Below, in pieces: positions 1 to 8,126 of a DNA stretch of 64,000 bases. This stretch comes from Clostridium_AD sp036569345 (GTDB taxonomy: Bacteria > Bacillota > Clostridia > Clostridiales > Clostridiaceae), in NCBI RefSeq assembly GCF_036569345.1, contig NZ_DATCQT010000070.1, positions 1 to 64,000 on the forward strand, read 5' to 3'. Numbering within the stretch: the first letter of the stretch is position 1; each line of letters begins with the position of its first letter. The translations under genes and the position numbers were made by a program. Below the pieces are notes generated by a model. The model saw only the letters and a list, made by a program, of their open reading frames with translations. It did not search any database and was not told the origin of the DNA.

Positions 1-59
1 ATTTTATATTTAATTATTTTAAAAAAAATTAATATTTATTAATACGAAGAGGTGAACTT

Positions 60-1298
60 ATGAAAAAATGGAATAAATCATTAAAAAATATATTTAGTGT
101 TATTCTAGTTGTTATTATGTTGGTTAGCTTACCATCTTGCAAATCTAATAAAGAAACAAAATCTAATCAAAAGGATTTAAACATATTTATAGATACAACT
201 GATGAATATTCTTCCGAAGTAATTAAGTTTTTGATAGAAGATTTTAAAAAAGACAATCCGGATTTTGAAATAAAACTTAATGATACATTAGGTGATAAAA
301 CTGATATTATGGAAAAAATTAATATAGGTACAAAAATTGATGTGATTTTTAGTGATAGGAATACTCTTATTGAACTTAATAAAAGAGGGGTTTTAAGTGA
401 TTTGCAAGACACTTATTCCAGTAATGCTATAAGTGATAGATATTATAAAATTATGGGTTCTTATGGAAGAATAGGAGATAAGTATTATGGTATAGGAGTT
501 GTACCATATTCTATAGAGTTACTTTATAATAAAGCAAATCTAGAAAAACTAAAAATATCAAATCCTAAGAATTCAGAGGAATGGTTAAATATATTAAAAC
601 AAATTAATGATAAGGGAATAAAAACTCCAGTTGTGCTTACAGAAAATATTGATGCCAATGGATATATATTTTCATTACTTGGGAGCAAAATGATAAACAT
701 TCATGAGGTTGAGCAGAGTTATGATAGTGGTGAGGAATCCTATAAAAAATTAACAAATGTGCAGGGAATATTTAATGAATTCAACGACCTTACAAAAAAT
801 AATACAATTACTAAAAATAGTTTTGAGTTAGGTAATCAACAAACTATTAGTAACTTTAATAGTAGTGATTCACCGCTTCTAATATGTACTTCTTATTTTA
901 ACACTAAGCTCACCGGAAGTAATATTGGTTTAATAGAAAATTATGATAACGGTTCTAATGTGCCTATTATAATCAATTCCATATTAAGTGTTCCTTTAAA
1001 TGCAAAAAATGCGGATAACGCCAATGCTTTTATTAAATATATATACAATGATGAGGTTCAAGCGAAAATTGTCCAAAAGGGTATTATAAGTGGAAATAAA
1101 ATTGCAAATAATAAAATATCCGGTATTGGTAAATTAATGGTGCAACATATGTATAAAGCCAATGATAATAGCATGGTTATATTATATAATTTACCTAAAA
1201 TTATTAAAAATAATGTGCTTATAACTTTGAAGCGAATTTTAGATGGTGGTTATAACTCTAAAGAATGGGAAAATATAATAAAAGAAAGTTATAAATAA
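60..1298 (+). CDS. Extracellular solute-binding lipoprotein (ABC importer, family 1 type)
   Basis: A 412-residue secreted binding protein. The N-terminus has Lys residues, a hydrophobic stretch and a lipobox-like LPSC ending at Cys27, so it is probably lipid-anchored outside the membrane. The rest resembles family 1 (sugar-type) binding proteins: an early segment like KINIGTKIDVIFSD and a middle segment GIGVVPYSIELLYNKANLEKL typical of the MalE/UgpB fold. It has a good ribosome site (GAGGTG) before the ATG. No permease or ATPase gene follows: the next gene is convergent and a strong hairpin comes after the stop, so its partners lie upstream of the window or elsewhere. Substrate unknown. Confidence 0.8.
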   Translation: MKKWNKSLKNIFSVILVVIMLVSLPSCKSNKETKSNQKDLNIFIDTTDEYSSEVIKFLIEDFKKDNPDFEIKLNDTLGDKTDIMEKINIGTKIDVIFSDRNTLIELNKRGVLSDLQDTYSSNAISDRYYKIMGSYGRIGDKYYGIGVVPYSIELLYNKANLEKLKISNPKNSEEWLNILKQINDKGIKTPVVLTENIDANGYIFSLLGSKMINIHEVEQSYDSGEESYKKLTNVQGIFNEFNDLTKNNTITKNSFELGNQQTISNFNSSDSPLLICTSYFNTKLTGSNIGLIENYDNGSNVPIIINSILSVPLNAKNADNANAFIKYIYNDEVQAKIVQKGIISGNKIANNKISGIGKLMVQHMYKANDNSMVILYNLPKIIKNNVLITLKRILDGGYNSKEWENIIKESYK

Positions 1299-1300
1299 AC

Positions 1301-1341
1301 ACACAAAAGGAGCATGAATAAATTTCATGCTCCTTTTGTGT
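1301..1341. terminator. Bidirectional hairpin terminator between the binding protein and the fur-like gene
   Basis: An 18-bp perfect stem (arms 1301-1318 and 1324-1341) with a 5-nt loop. The arms contain an A-run on one side and a T-run on the other, so it can serve both convergent genes. Confidence 0.85.
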
Positions 1342-1361
1342 TTTAAATATTTTTTAGTAAA

Positions 1362-1772
1362 TTATTTTTTGCACTTTTCACACAAACCATAAAAATATAT
1401 TTTACTATCTAAAACTTCATAGCTGGTATACTGTTTTACATCTTCATTTATATTTGAAAAACGTATGCCTTCTATGTCATCAACCCTACCACAACTTAAA
1501 CATTGTATATGAGGGTGAGTTACCATATTTCCATCATATCTAAAATTACCTTCACCTACGTTAAGTTCTATTATTAATTCAACTTCTACAAGTGTTTTTA
1601 ATGCCTTATAAACTGTAGCCAAACTCATAGTAGGATATGTTGGTTGTAGGGCATTGTAAATTACTTCTGCGCATGGGTGTTCTTTTGTTGACTGAAGATA
1701 CTTATAAACAGCGATACGCTGAGGTGTAAGTTTTAATTTTTTTTCTTTAAACACTGCCGTAATGTTATTCAT
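1362..1772 (-). CDS. Fur-family metalloregulator, PerR-like
   Basis: A 136-residue DNA-binding repressor: N-terminal winged helix (LTPQRIAVYKYL, then SLATVYKALKTLVE), then the metal/dimerisation domain with RYD, THPHIQC and CLSCG, and a C-terminal CEKC. The two CxxC pairs are the structural zinc site. RYD plus HPH matches the regulatory-metal ligands of PerR, so peroxide sensing is more likely than iron or zinc sensing; this is inference from motif pattern. I use the fourth-codon ATG because the first ATG lies inside the ribosome site (AGGATGG). Its own promoter overlaps a perfect 20-bp palindrome at 1806-1825, which suggests autoregulation. Confidence 0.88.
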   Translation of the reverse strand: MNNITAVFKEKKLKLTPQRIAVYKYLQSTKEHPCAEVIYNALQPTYPTMSLATVYKALKTLVEVELIIELNVGEGNFRYDGNMVTHPHIQCLSCGRVDDIEGIRFSNINEDVKQYTSYEVLDSKIYFYGLCEKCKK

Positions 1773-1805
1773 ATACACCATCCTATAATATTATTAATCT
1801 TATAG

Positions 1806-1839
1806 TTTTTATTATATAATAAAAATTATTACTTGTCAA
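1806..1839 (-). promoter_or_regulatory. fur-like gene promoter with PerR/Fur-box-like palindrome over the -10
   Basis: On the minus strand TTGACA (1839-1834), a 17-nt spacer and TATAAT (1816-1811) form a consensus sigma-A promoter about 34 bp upstream of the start codon. A perfect 20-bp palindrome built on TTATTATATAATAA (1806-1825) covers the -10. The layout fits a self-repressed PerR/Fur-family gene. Confidence 0.75.
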
Positions 1840-1946
1840 AAAAATAATTGAACAAAATTAATAAAAATATTAAATTTTTTTTTGTTTTTAATTCATTTAT
1901 AGATTAAGTTACATATATTAGTATTAGAGAGAGGGGCGCTGATATT

Positions 1947-3359
1947 TTGAAAAAAACCTACGTATTGGACACCAATGTTATTCTATATTCACCCAGTGCT
2001 ATATTATCTTTTGGAGATAATGATGTAATAATACCCGAAGTTGTATTAGAGGAATTAGATAGTTTTAAGAAAGATAAAAGTGATTTAGGAGCTAATGCCA
2101 GATATGCATCAAGACTTATTGATAAACTTCGCAAGCAAGGGAAACTAAATGAGGGTATTGATTTAGAAAGTGGGGGAAGACTTAGAGTAGAAATGAACCA
2201 CTATGATACTAAAATTCCTGCTTCTTGGAATAGTGAAAAAGCAGACAATAGAATATTGCAGGTATGTAAAGCGCTTAAAGAGCAAGGCGAAGATGTATGG
2301 CTAATAACTAAAGATATATTTCAACGTATAAAGGCAGATGCTTTAGATATAAGTGTTGAAGATTATTATGAAAAATTTGTACCAGAATATGATAATCAGT
2401 ATACAGGAAGATTGGAGGTATTTGTATCTCCAGAAAAACTTCAGGAGTTTTATAGCAATAGAAGTTTAGAAATTAGTGCCTTACTTAAATATGATGAGGA
2501 AACAGGTGAATATACGACTCCGTTTTTATATATAAATCAATTTTTAATAATTCATTCAATGGAAAATTTAAAACAAACCGCATTAGGTAGATATGACGGG
2601 AAAAATGTAGTACCACTTTATTATAAAGATAGTAATCCTTTAGGAGTAATGCCAAGAAATGTAGGGCAGAGATTTATGCTGGAAGCTTTAAGTACCAACG
2701 CAATAAAAGCTCCACTCGTAATTGTTAAAGGTCCCGCAGGAACAGCTAAAACACTATTTTCACTAGCAGTAGGGCTTCAAAAAATATTACAGGGAAATGA
2801 TGAACACCACCCTGGTGGTGAGCACCACCTTGGTGGTGAACATTACAGAAGAATTTTAATTTGTAGACCTAATATTACTCTGGATGAGGAGATTGGATTC
2901 TTACCTGGGACAGAGCAAGAAAAAATATCACCATTTATGAGGCCGATATTCGATAATTTAGAGATACTTGTGGAATCTGATGAAAAGGAACGTTACAAAA
3001 ATGAGAAGCAATTATTAGATAAGATAAAAGACTTGTTTGATAGGAGAATTATAACCACTGAAGCTGTTGCTTATCTTAGAGGTAGATCAATAGTGAAAAA
3101 TTGGGTAATTATAGATGAAGCACAAAATTTGTCGCCAAAACAAGTTAAAGCAATAATAACTAGAGTTGGTGAGGGGACTAAGTTAATTCTTATTGGTGAC
3201 CCAGAACAAATAGATCATCCTTTCCTTGATTCAAGATCAAATGGATTGTGTTATGCCTCTGAAAAAATGAAGGGCAGTGATTTGTGTTATCAAGTAACAC
3301 TAAAATATGATGAATGTGAGAGATCTCCTCTGGCATATGAAGCATCAAAAATATTATAA
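1947..3359 (+). CDS. PIN domain-PhoH ATPase fusion (YlaK type)
   Basis: A 470-residue protein with an N-terminal PIN nuclease domain (YVLDTNVILYSP; acidic residues in the DTN motif; about residues 1-150) and a C-terminal PhoH P-loop ATPase domain (Walker A GPAGTAKT near residue 262; Walker B WVIIDEAQ near 387; GDPEQID sensor). PIN-PhoH proteins are linked to RNA unwinding and cleavage. It starts with TTG after a GAGAGGGG ribosome site. Odd feature: between Walker A and the conserved RRILICRPN segment there is a His/Gly-rich repeat (HHPGGEHHLGGEH, nucleotides about 2803-2845) that looks like an in-frame repeat expansion. Monocistronic, ends at a hairpin. Confidence 0.9.
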   Translation: MKKTYVLDTNVILYSPSAILSFGDNDVIIPEVVLEELDSFKKDKSDLGANARYASRLIDKLRKQGKLNEGIDLESGGRLRVEMNHYDTKIPASWNSEKADNRILQVCKALKEQGEDVWLITKDIFQRIKADALDISVEDYYEKFVPEYDNQYTGRLEVFVSPEKLQEFYSNRSLEISALLKYDEETGEYTTPFLYINQFLIIHSMENLKQTALGRYDGKNVVPLYYKDSNPLGVMPRNVGQRFMLEALSTNAIKAPLVIVKGPAGTAKTLFSLAVGLQKILQGNDEHHPGGEHHLGGEHYRRILICRPNITLDEEIGFLPGTEQEKISPFMRPIFDNLEILVESDEKERYKNEKQLLDKIKDLFDRRIITTEAVAYLRGRSIVKNWVIIDEAQNLSPKQVKAIITRVGEGTKLILIGDPEQIDHPFLDSRSNGLCYASEKMKGSDLCYQVTLKYDECERSPLAYEASKIL

Positions 3360-3374
3360 ATAACGATTTTAGTC

Positions 3375-3403
3375 AAGAGAGTATAGAATTTATACTCTCT
3401 TTT
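3375..3403 (+). terminator. Rho-independent terminator after the PIN-PhoH gene
   Basis: An 11-bp stem (AAGAGAGTATA and its complement) with a 5-nt loop and a T-run. Confidence 0.85.
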
Positions 3404-3520
3404 TCCATATAATTATCATAAAATTGCACTATTCACAAAAATTACATTTAAATTTTGTATTCAAACAATAAGTTTTAATGTACAATGTGATAGTACATAA
3501 TAAAGAAAAGGATGGGTAAC

Positions 3521-4531
3521 ATGAGAAAAATAAAAAAAAGTAAAAGAAACAAAACACGTACAAGCACACTTGTTTTATTATTTATAGTATTTGAAATTAC
3601 TTTTACAGCAATTACTGGCCCATTTATGGTTTATTATGGTCCCTTTAAAAATGTAAAGACTACTGTAGTAGGTGCAGCAATGACTACCCTCACATTACAG
3701 TGGATGGCAACAACATTTTTATCGGCTGATAAAATAAAAGAAATTATGAGTGGACAAACGGTAGCAGCTTTAGTTCAAGATAATTCGAATTCTGCAGTAA
3801 CCATAGAAAATAAAAATGATAATAGTATTGAAAGATATGAGGTAACAGGAGCTAAATTCAGAGGATATGCACTAATAATTAAGGACCCAACTAGGTTAAA
3901 AGTAGGTTATAGTAGTAAACTTGGTCAAGAAGGGCAGATAACTAGTGATATTGCAAAAGACAATAATGCTATTGCGGCCATTAATGGTGGTGGATTTGTA
4001 GATCAAGATTCTGGGTCAAAATGGACAGGCACGGGAGCTAACCCAACTGGAATTATAATGACCAATGGAAAAACTATTTTTAATAATATAAAAAATGTAA
4101 ATGCAAAAACAGCTATTGTAGCATTAACTAAAAAGGGGAATTTGTTAGTTGGTCCTCATAGTCTTAAAGAGATGAAAGCAGCTGGAGTAACTGAAGCTGT
4201 ATCTTTTGGACCAGCGCTTATAGTTAATGGACAGAAAACTATAACTAATGGTGATGGTGGCTGGGGAATAGCACCTAGAACAGCAATTGCACAAAGAAAA
4301 GATGGAGCGATAATATTATTAGTTATTGACGGTAGACAAAGGACCAGTCTAGGGGCTACACTTCGAGAGGTTCAAGATAGATTGTTTGATCTTGGTGCGG
4401 TTAATGCTTCGAACTTAGATGGTGGTTCTTCTTCTACATTGTATTATAACGATGAAATTATAAACAGCCCATCAGATAGCCTAGGTGAAAGATCTGTGCC
4501 ATCAATTATGTATATAGAAAAGAGAGAATAA
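3521..4531 (+). CDS. Membrane-anchored phosphodiester glycosidase (NAGPA-like) family protein
   Basis: A 336-residue protein: a Lys-rich start, one transmembrane segment (about residues 15-40) and an extracellular domain of the NAGPA / exopolysaccharide-associated family. Family signs are AAINGGGF, the GVTEAVSFGPALIVNG strand, the APRTAIAQ arginine motif and a NLDGGSSSTLYY C-terminal motif. The family contains the enzyme uncovering mannose-6-phosphate in animals; bacterial members are thought to act on cell-wall or exopolysaccharide phosphodiesters. The ATG 9 bp upstream lies within the ribosome site (AAGGATGGG), so I start at the fourth codon of that frame. It is followed 45 bp later by another membrane-anchored protein that may be cotranscribed. 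Confidence 0.85.
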   Translation: MRKIKKSKRNKTRTSTLVLLFIVFEITFTAITGPFMVYYGPFKNVKTTVVGAAMTTLTLQWMATTFLSADKIKEIMSGQTVAALVQDNSNSAVTIENKNDNSIERYEVTGAKFRGYALIIKDPTRLKVGYSSKLGQEGQITSDIAKDNNAIAAINGGGFVDQDSGSKWTGTGANPTGIIMTNGKTIFNNIKNVNAKTAIVALTKKGNLLVGPHSLKEMKAAGVTEAVSFGPALIVNGQKTITNGDGGWGIAPRTAIAQRKDGAIILLVIDGRQRTSLGATLREVQDRLFDLGAVNASNLDGGSSSTLYYNDEIINSPSDSLGERSVPSIMYIEKRE

Positions 4532-4576
4532 ATTGAAATTTTAGCTCAGGATATTTTAAATTAAAGGAGAAACTTT

Positions 4577-5605
4577 ATGAAATGGTGGAAAAGAATAAGT
4601 ATATGGATATTAGTATCTTTAACTGTGCAGTGTTTAGGACTCTTTTATATTGATCATTATTTTTTAGCTACTGATTCAAAAGTGGTTACTAAAAAGGTTG
4701 TAGAAGATAAAAACGTGCAAGAAAAAAGCATTGATATTACAGTTCCAACAGACGCAGAAAAAACATTAGTGTCGTATGATGCTAAATATTTATCATATTT
4801 TCAAGATGAACAATTAAAAATTGTTAATTGTAAGGATGGAAAGGTTAAAACTATAAAGGCGGAGGATGGAGCTAAAATTTGTTTTTCTGAATGGCTTCCA
4901 GATAGAAACAGAATGTTATTGGTAGAGAAAAAAAGCAGTGATAATTCTAGTAACTTAATATTATATTCTTATGATGTATCAAAAGATGAAAAAGTAAAGT
5001 CAAAAGATCTAGCTTGGGGTGGCACAAACGCTTTGGTAGAAGATATTCAATTATCAACTTTAACGGGAGTTACATACGTAAAGGTTTCAAGTGACAATGA
5101 GGGCAGTATTATATATAGAATTGATAGAAATGCAGATATGTCAAAAATTAATACAATACCTAAATTTGTGAGTAATATAGCATTAGTGCGTCATGAAGAT
5201 AAACTTATTTATGAGGGATCAGTTTATAATAAAATATACGTTACGAGTCGCCAAGAACCTATAAGTATTAATGGCGTAGATAAGCTTAAGTTAATTGGTA
5301 CTGATAGTGATGATAATGTGTATATTGGGCAATTAAAAGATGATTTGGTAAGCAAAGTTTATTACGGTAAAACATCTCAAGATATTAACAAATGGAAATC
5401 AGTTAATCTGAAGATACCTTGTAGTAAAGAGAATTTATTTATATCTTCTGATGATAAAGTCTATCAAAATGATGAGCTTAGAGGTGTATTAAAAGATATT
5501 AAATCTGGCTCTCAAACTACTTATAAAGGAAAGCTATTACAGTTATCTACTAAAGGCGTAGTATCCTTAGTAGATAATAAAATATCTTTTATTCCATTTA
5601 AGTAA
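4577..5605 (+). CDS. Hypothetical membrane-anchored protein
   Basis: A 342-residue protein of unknown function. It has one N-terminal membrane segment (about residues 7-28, ISIWILVSLTVQCLGLFYI) and a long external domain with repeated short beta-strand blocks (for example NRMLLVEKK, LILYSYDVS, TYVKVSS, KLIYEGSVYN). That pattern would suit a beta-propeller-like fold, but I recognise no family signature. Good ribosome site (AAAGGAG). It follows the NAGPA-like gene at 45 bp and ends before a clear terminator, so the two probably form a cell-surface operon. Confidence 0.7.
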   Translation: MKWWKRISIWILVSLTVQCLGLFYIDHYFLATDSKVVTKKVVEDKNVQEKSIDITVPTDAEKTLVSYDAKYLSYFQDEQLKIVNCKDGKVKTIKAEDGAKICFSEWLPDRNRMLLVEKKSSDNSSNLILYSYDVSKDEKVKSKDLAWGGTNALVEDIQLSTLTGVTYVKVSSDNEGSIIYRIDRNADMSKINTIPKFVSNIALVRHEDKLIYEGSVYNKIYVTSRQEPISINGVDKLKLIGTDSDDNVYIGQLKDDLVSKVYYGKTSQDINKWKSVNLKIPCSKENLFISSDDKVYQNDELRGVLKDIKSGSQTTYKGKLLQLSTKGVVSLVDNKISFIPFK

Positions 5606-5616
5606 AAGAAATTTTG

Positions 5617-5642
5617 AACTATGCCTTTGGCATAGTTTTTTA
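5617..5642 (+). terminator. Rho-independent terminator
   Basis: A 9-bp stem AACTATGCC / GGCATAGTT with a 3-nt loop, then six Ts. Ends the two-gene surface-protein unit. Confidence 0.9.
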
Positions 5643-5820
5643 TTTGCTAAGAACATTTAAATAATATATTATTTTATTTTAATAATATTAAATTCAAAAT
5701 AACAATAAACTTTGTTATAATAGGTAATAGACTTCAAAAAAATAAAGATCAAAAATATCTTAGCAGAGAAAGTAACAATAAGTTGTTATATATGAGGCAT
5801 TAATATGAGGAGGAATAAAT

Positions 5821-6471
5821 ATGGATACACAACAAATATTAGATAAGATTTTGATGATACCAGCAATTTTATTAGCATTTACTTTTCATGAGTATGCACA
5901 TGCAATAACAGCAGATAGGTTAGGCGATAAGACTCCCAGATTTCAAGGAAGACTTACGCTAAATCCAATTGTTCATATAGATCCAATAGGATTTATTTTA
6001 ATTTTAATAATGGGGTTCGGATGGGCAAAACCTATACAGACAAATCCCAGTGCATTTAAAAATTATTATAAGGATGACTTAAAAGTTTCAGTGGCGGGTC
6101 CACTGGCCAATTTAATTCTAGGTTTTATATTTGCGATTTTGACAGTATTATTTTCTAATTTCATGCCAAATAATGAAGGAATATATATGATTATTCAACA
6201 GATACTAATGATTACTTCGTATCTAAATTGTATATTATTTTTTCTTAATTTAGTACCAGTTCCAGGCTTTGATGGATTCCATATAATTAGGGATTTGTTC
6301 CCAAAGTTTTTTTATAATTTATCAGATTCTATTATTAGATATCAATTTCTTATATTTATGGTGTTAATATTGCCTATATTACCTAATGGACAATCAGTTT
6401 TCACTTATCTTGTTCAAGTGCCAGGGTTGTGGTTATTTACTCGCTTTACAGATATTGCAGGAATGTTATAA
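5821..6471 (+). CDS. Site-2 protease-like M50 zinc metalloprotease, integral membrane
   Basis: A 216-residue polytopic membrane protein. The zinc motif is FHEYAHA (HExxH, about residues 22-28) and the second conserved segment is NLVPVPGFDGFH, the FDG/LDG motif of M50 proteases (third ligand Asp). Family members cut membrane-embedded substrates. This short form lacks PDZ and CBS domains and belongs to the widely distributed site-2 protease-like group of unknown substrate. Ribosome site AGGAGG. It sits directly before trmB with a 60-bp gap, possibly cotranscribed; no functional link is obvious. Confidence 0.9.
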   Translation: MDTQQILDKILMIPAILLAFTFHEYAHAITADRLGDKTPRFQGRLTLNPIVHIDPIGFILILIMGFGWAKPIQTNPSAFKNYYKDDLKVSVAGPLANLILGFIFAILTVLFSNFMPNNEGIYMIIQQILMITSYLNCILFFLNLVPVPGFDGFHIIRDLFPKFFYNLSDSIIRYQFLIFMVLILPILPNGQSVFTYLVQVPGLWLFTRFTDIAGML

Positions 6472-6531
6472 TAATAAAGTGAATTTTATAGAAATTAATA
6501 TTTTAAATATTTTGAATTAAGGAGAAAATAT

Positions 6532-7194
6532 ATGCGTTTAAGAAAAAAATATTGGGCTAGGCCAGAGCTAGAGTCTAGTCATATTGTAATAACAGATCAA
6601 TATGCTTATACAGGAAAATGGAGTGAAGAATTTAAAAATGGAAATGAAATACATTTAGAACTTGGCTGTGGTAAAGGCAAATTTATAGCGGAAAAGTCTA
6701 AAAAAAATCCTAATATTAATTTTATAGGTATGGATTTAAAAGATGAAGTGTTAGTGTTTGCGCTTAGAAAAGTATTAGAAGTAAGAGAAGTTCAAGGAGT
6801 GCAGAATATAAATGTACGGCTTATGCCAATAAACATTGCGTTTATTGATGATGTATTCCAAAAGGATGAGATAAGTAGAATCTATATAAATTTCTGCAAT
6901 CCTTGGCCAAAAGACAGGCATAACAAAAGGAGATTAACTCATACTAAGTTCTTAACGAATTACAAGAAATTCTTAAAACCAGGATCTGAAATATGGTTCA
7001 AAACAGATGATGTAGAATTATTTGAAAACTCATTAGAATATTTTAAAGAATCTGGGTTCAAAATATTATTTTCAACCTATGACCTTCATAACAGTGATTT
7101 TAAAGATAATGTAGTTACAGAATACGAAGCAAAATTTGCAGGGTTAGGCATGAAAGCTATGTTTTTGCAGGCTAAATTAATTGAAGATAATTAA
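6532..7194 (+). CDS. trmB: tRNA (guanine-N7-)-methyltransferase
   Basis: Transfers methyl from S-adenosylmethionine to N7 of G46 in tRNA. The 220-residue protein has the SAM-binding motif ELGCGKGKF (about residues 43-51), the GMDLKDE acidic loop, and the family hallmark FCNPWPKDRHNKRR (substrate-binding; many homologues have NFSDPWPK, here with Cys-Asn instead of Ser-Asp), then the FKTDD segment. Length is normal. Ribosome site AAGGAG. It is followed by the large palindromic repeat at 7204. Confidence 0.95.
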   Translation: MRLRKKYWARPELESSHIVITDQYAYTGKWSEEFKNGNEIHLELGCGKGKFIAEKSKKNPNINFIGMDLKDEVLVFALRKVLEVREVQGVQNINVRLMPINIAFIDDVFQKDEISRIYINFCNPWPKDRHNKRRLTHTKFLTNYKKFLKPGSEIWFKTDDVELFENSLEYFKESGFKILFSTYDLHNSDFKDNVVTEYEAKFAGLGMKAMFLQAKLIEDN

Positions 7195-7203
7195 TGCAAT
7201 CAG

Positions 7204-7491
7204 TATGAAATTTCTCCTGCTTGACGTGAAATAAAAACTTGAAACGTGAAATCCCATTAAGGAATTCTAATCTTTTACAAATATAAAATTCTCTACCTCT
7301 GGGTCGTTCTCTGGGGGACATAACAATTATTAATTGTTATGCGCTCACACTCGACGTCCTGTCTCGGGTTCGCTAGACTGACTTCCTGTCAGTCTTACGA
7401 GAATTTTATATTGGTAAAAGAAGAATTTCTAAATAGGATTTCAATTGTTTCTGCGCTTCTTATTTCACGTCACTCCCGGAGAAACTTCATA
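7204..7491 (-). repeat. Large palindromic element, copy A (conserved core in long inverted arms)
   Basis: A 288-bp imperfect inverted repeat. The arms (7204-7291 and 7399-7491) pair over nearly their whole length. The core (7281-7410), read on the minus strand, starts and ends with AAAATTCTC / GAGAATTTT, then has an 8-bp hairpin (arms AGACTGAC / GTCAGTCT, loop AGGAA), then CGAACCCGAGACAGGACG with a small stem around AGGAC. Copies at 17810-18058 and 21750-21990 share this core. Copy A has an extra perfect hairpin in the core (7319-7341). The 81-codon open frame at 7339-7584 is a by-product of the palindrome. No transposase is encoded. Confidence 0.8.
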
Positions 7492-7773
7492 CTATATCGT
7501 ATTTACGCTAATATGTATCTATTATGGATAGTGACTATAAAAAAAATTATCCACATTGTTTTCCGCATACTTTTTCCTATATAATTAAAAACAATTACAA
7601 ATATAATTAAAAATAACTACTAAACACTGGAAATTCTTATTTATTGACATAGTTAATATAATGTTATAAACTTAATTGTATAAAACTACATTAAACTAGA
7701 GTATATTAGATATTATTAATTTGAATAAATTTTGTTTTATATTAGCATATTATCATAAAATTGAATATATGTT
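7492..7773. other. AT-rich gap before the cobalamin riboswitch
   Basis: No convincing gene. It contains TTGACA at 7644-7649 with TATAAA 15 bp downstream, a weak candidate for the promoter of the riboswitch-led cobalamin/heme operon, and other TATAAT-like sequences. Confidence 0.4.
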
Positions 7774-8003
7774 TTTAGGTGCCTTTTATTAATCCAGCTA
7801 CTTTAGTAGATCAGCTACTTTAGTAGATGAATTGATAGGGTGAAAAGGGAATGTGGTGTAAGTCCACAGCAGCCCCCGCTACTGTAATTGATTTCGACCT
7901 TTTATAACACCCGTAAGGGCATGGATAAAAGAGAAGGCAGAAATCAAAAGCCAGGAGACCTGCCTAAAATCAGTAATATTAAGCTTTCGGCGGGAAAGAA
8001 CTT
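7774..8003 (+). ncRNA. Cobalamin riboswitch 1 (upstream of cbiP)
   Basis: Contains the conserved blocks of the B12 riboswitch in order: TTTTTAGGTGCC at the 5' end, GGTGAAAAGGGAATGTGGTG, CCACAGCAGCCCCCGCTACTG and the B12 box AGCCAGGAGACCTGCC, ending with CTTTCGGCGGGAAAGAAC. A 17-bp unit CAGCTACTTTAGTAGAT occurs twice in tandem near 7796-7829. An extra hairpin-rich insertion (about 7893-7935) sits between the core and the B12 box. It should switch off the downstream biosynthetic operon when adenosylcobalamin is plentiful. Confidence 0.96.
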
Positions 8004-8040
8004 GTAGAATTAAAGTTAGTGCAATGAAAAATTGTACTTA

Positions 8041-8069
8041 ACAGCAGGTGCTAAAGCCTGCTGTTTTTT
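8041..8069 (+). terminator. Riboswitch-controlled terminator
   Basis: ACAGCAGG / CCTGCTGT 8-bp stem with an 8-nt loop and six Ts. It lies between the aptamer and cbiP and is the likely expression platform. Confidence 0.85.
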
Positions 8070-8126
8070 ATTTTGAAAAAAACATATAAGCAAAAGAATA
8101 CATAAAGGAAGAAAGGAGAATAAGTA

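Noticed and set aside
7339..7584. 81-codon plus-strand open frame
   Set aside because: It lies across the palindrome core and has no ribosome site or family resemblance; the translation has palindromic artefacts.
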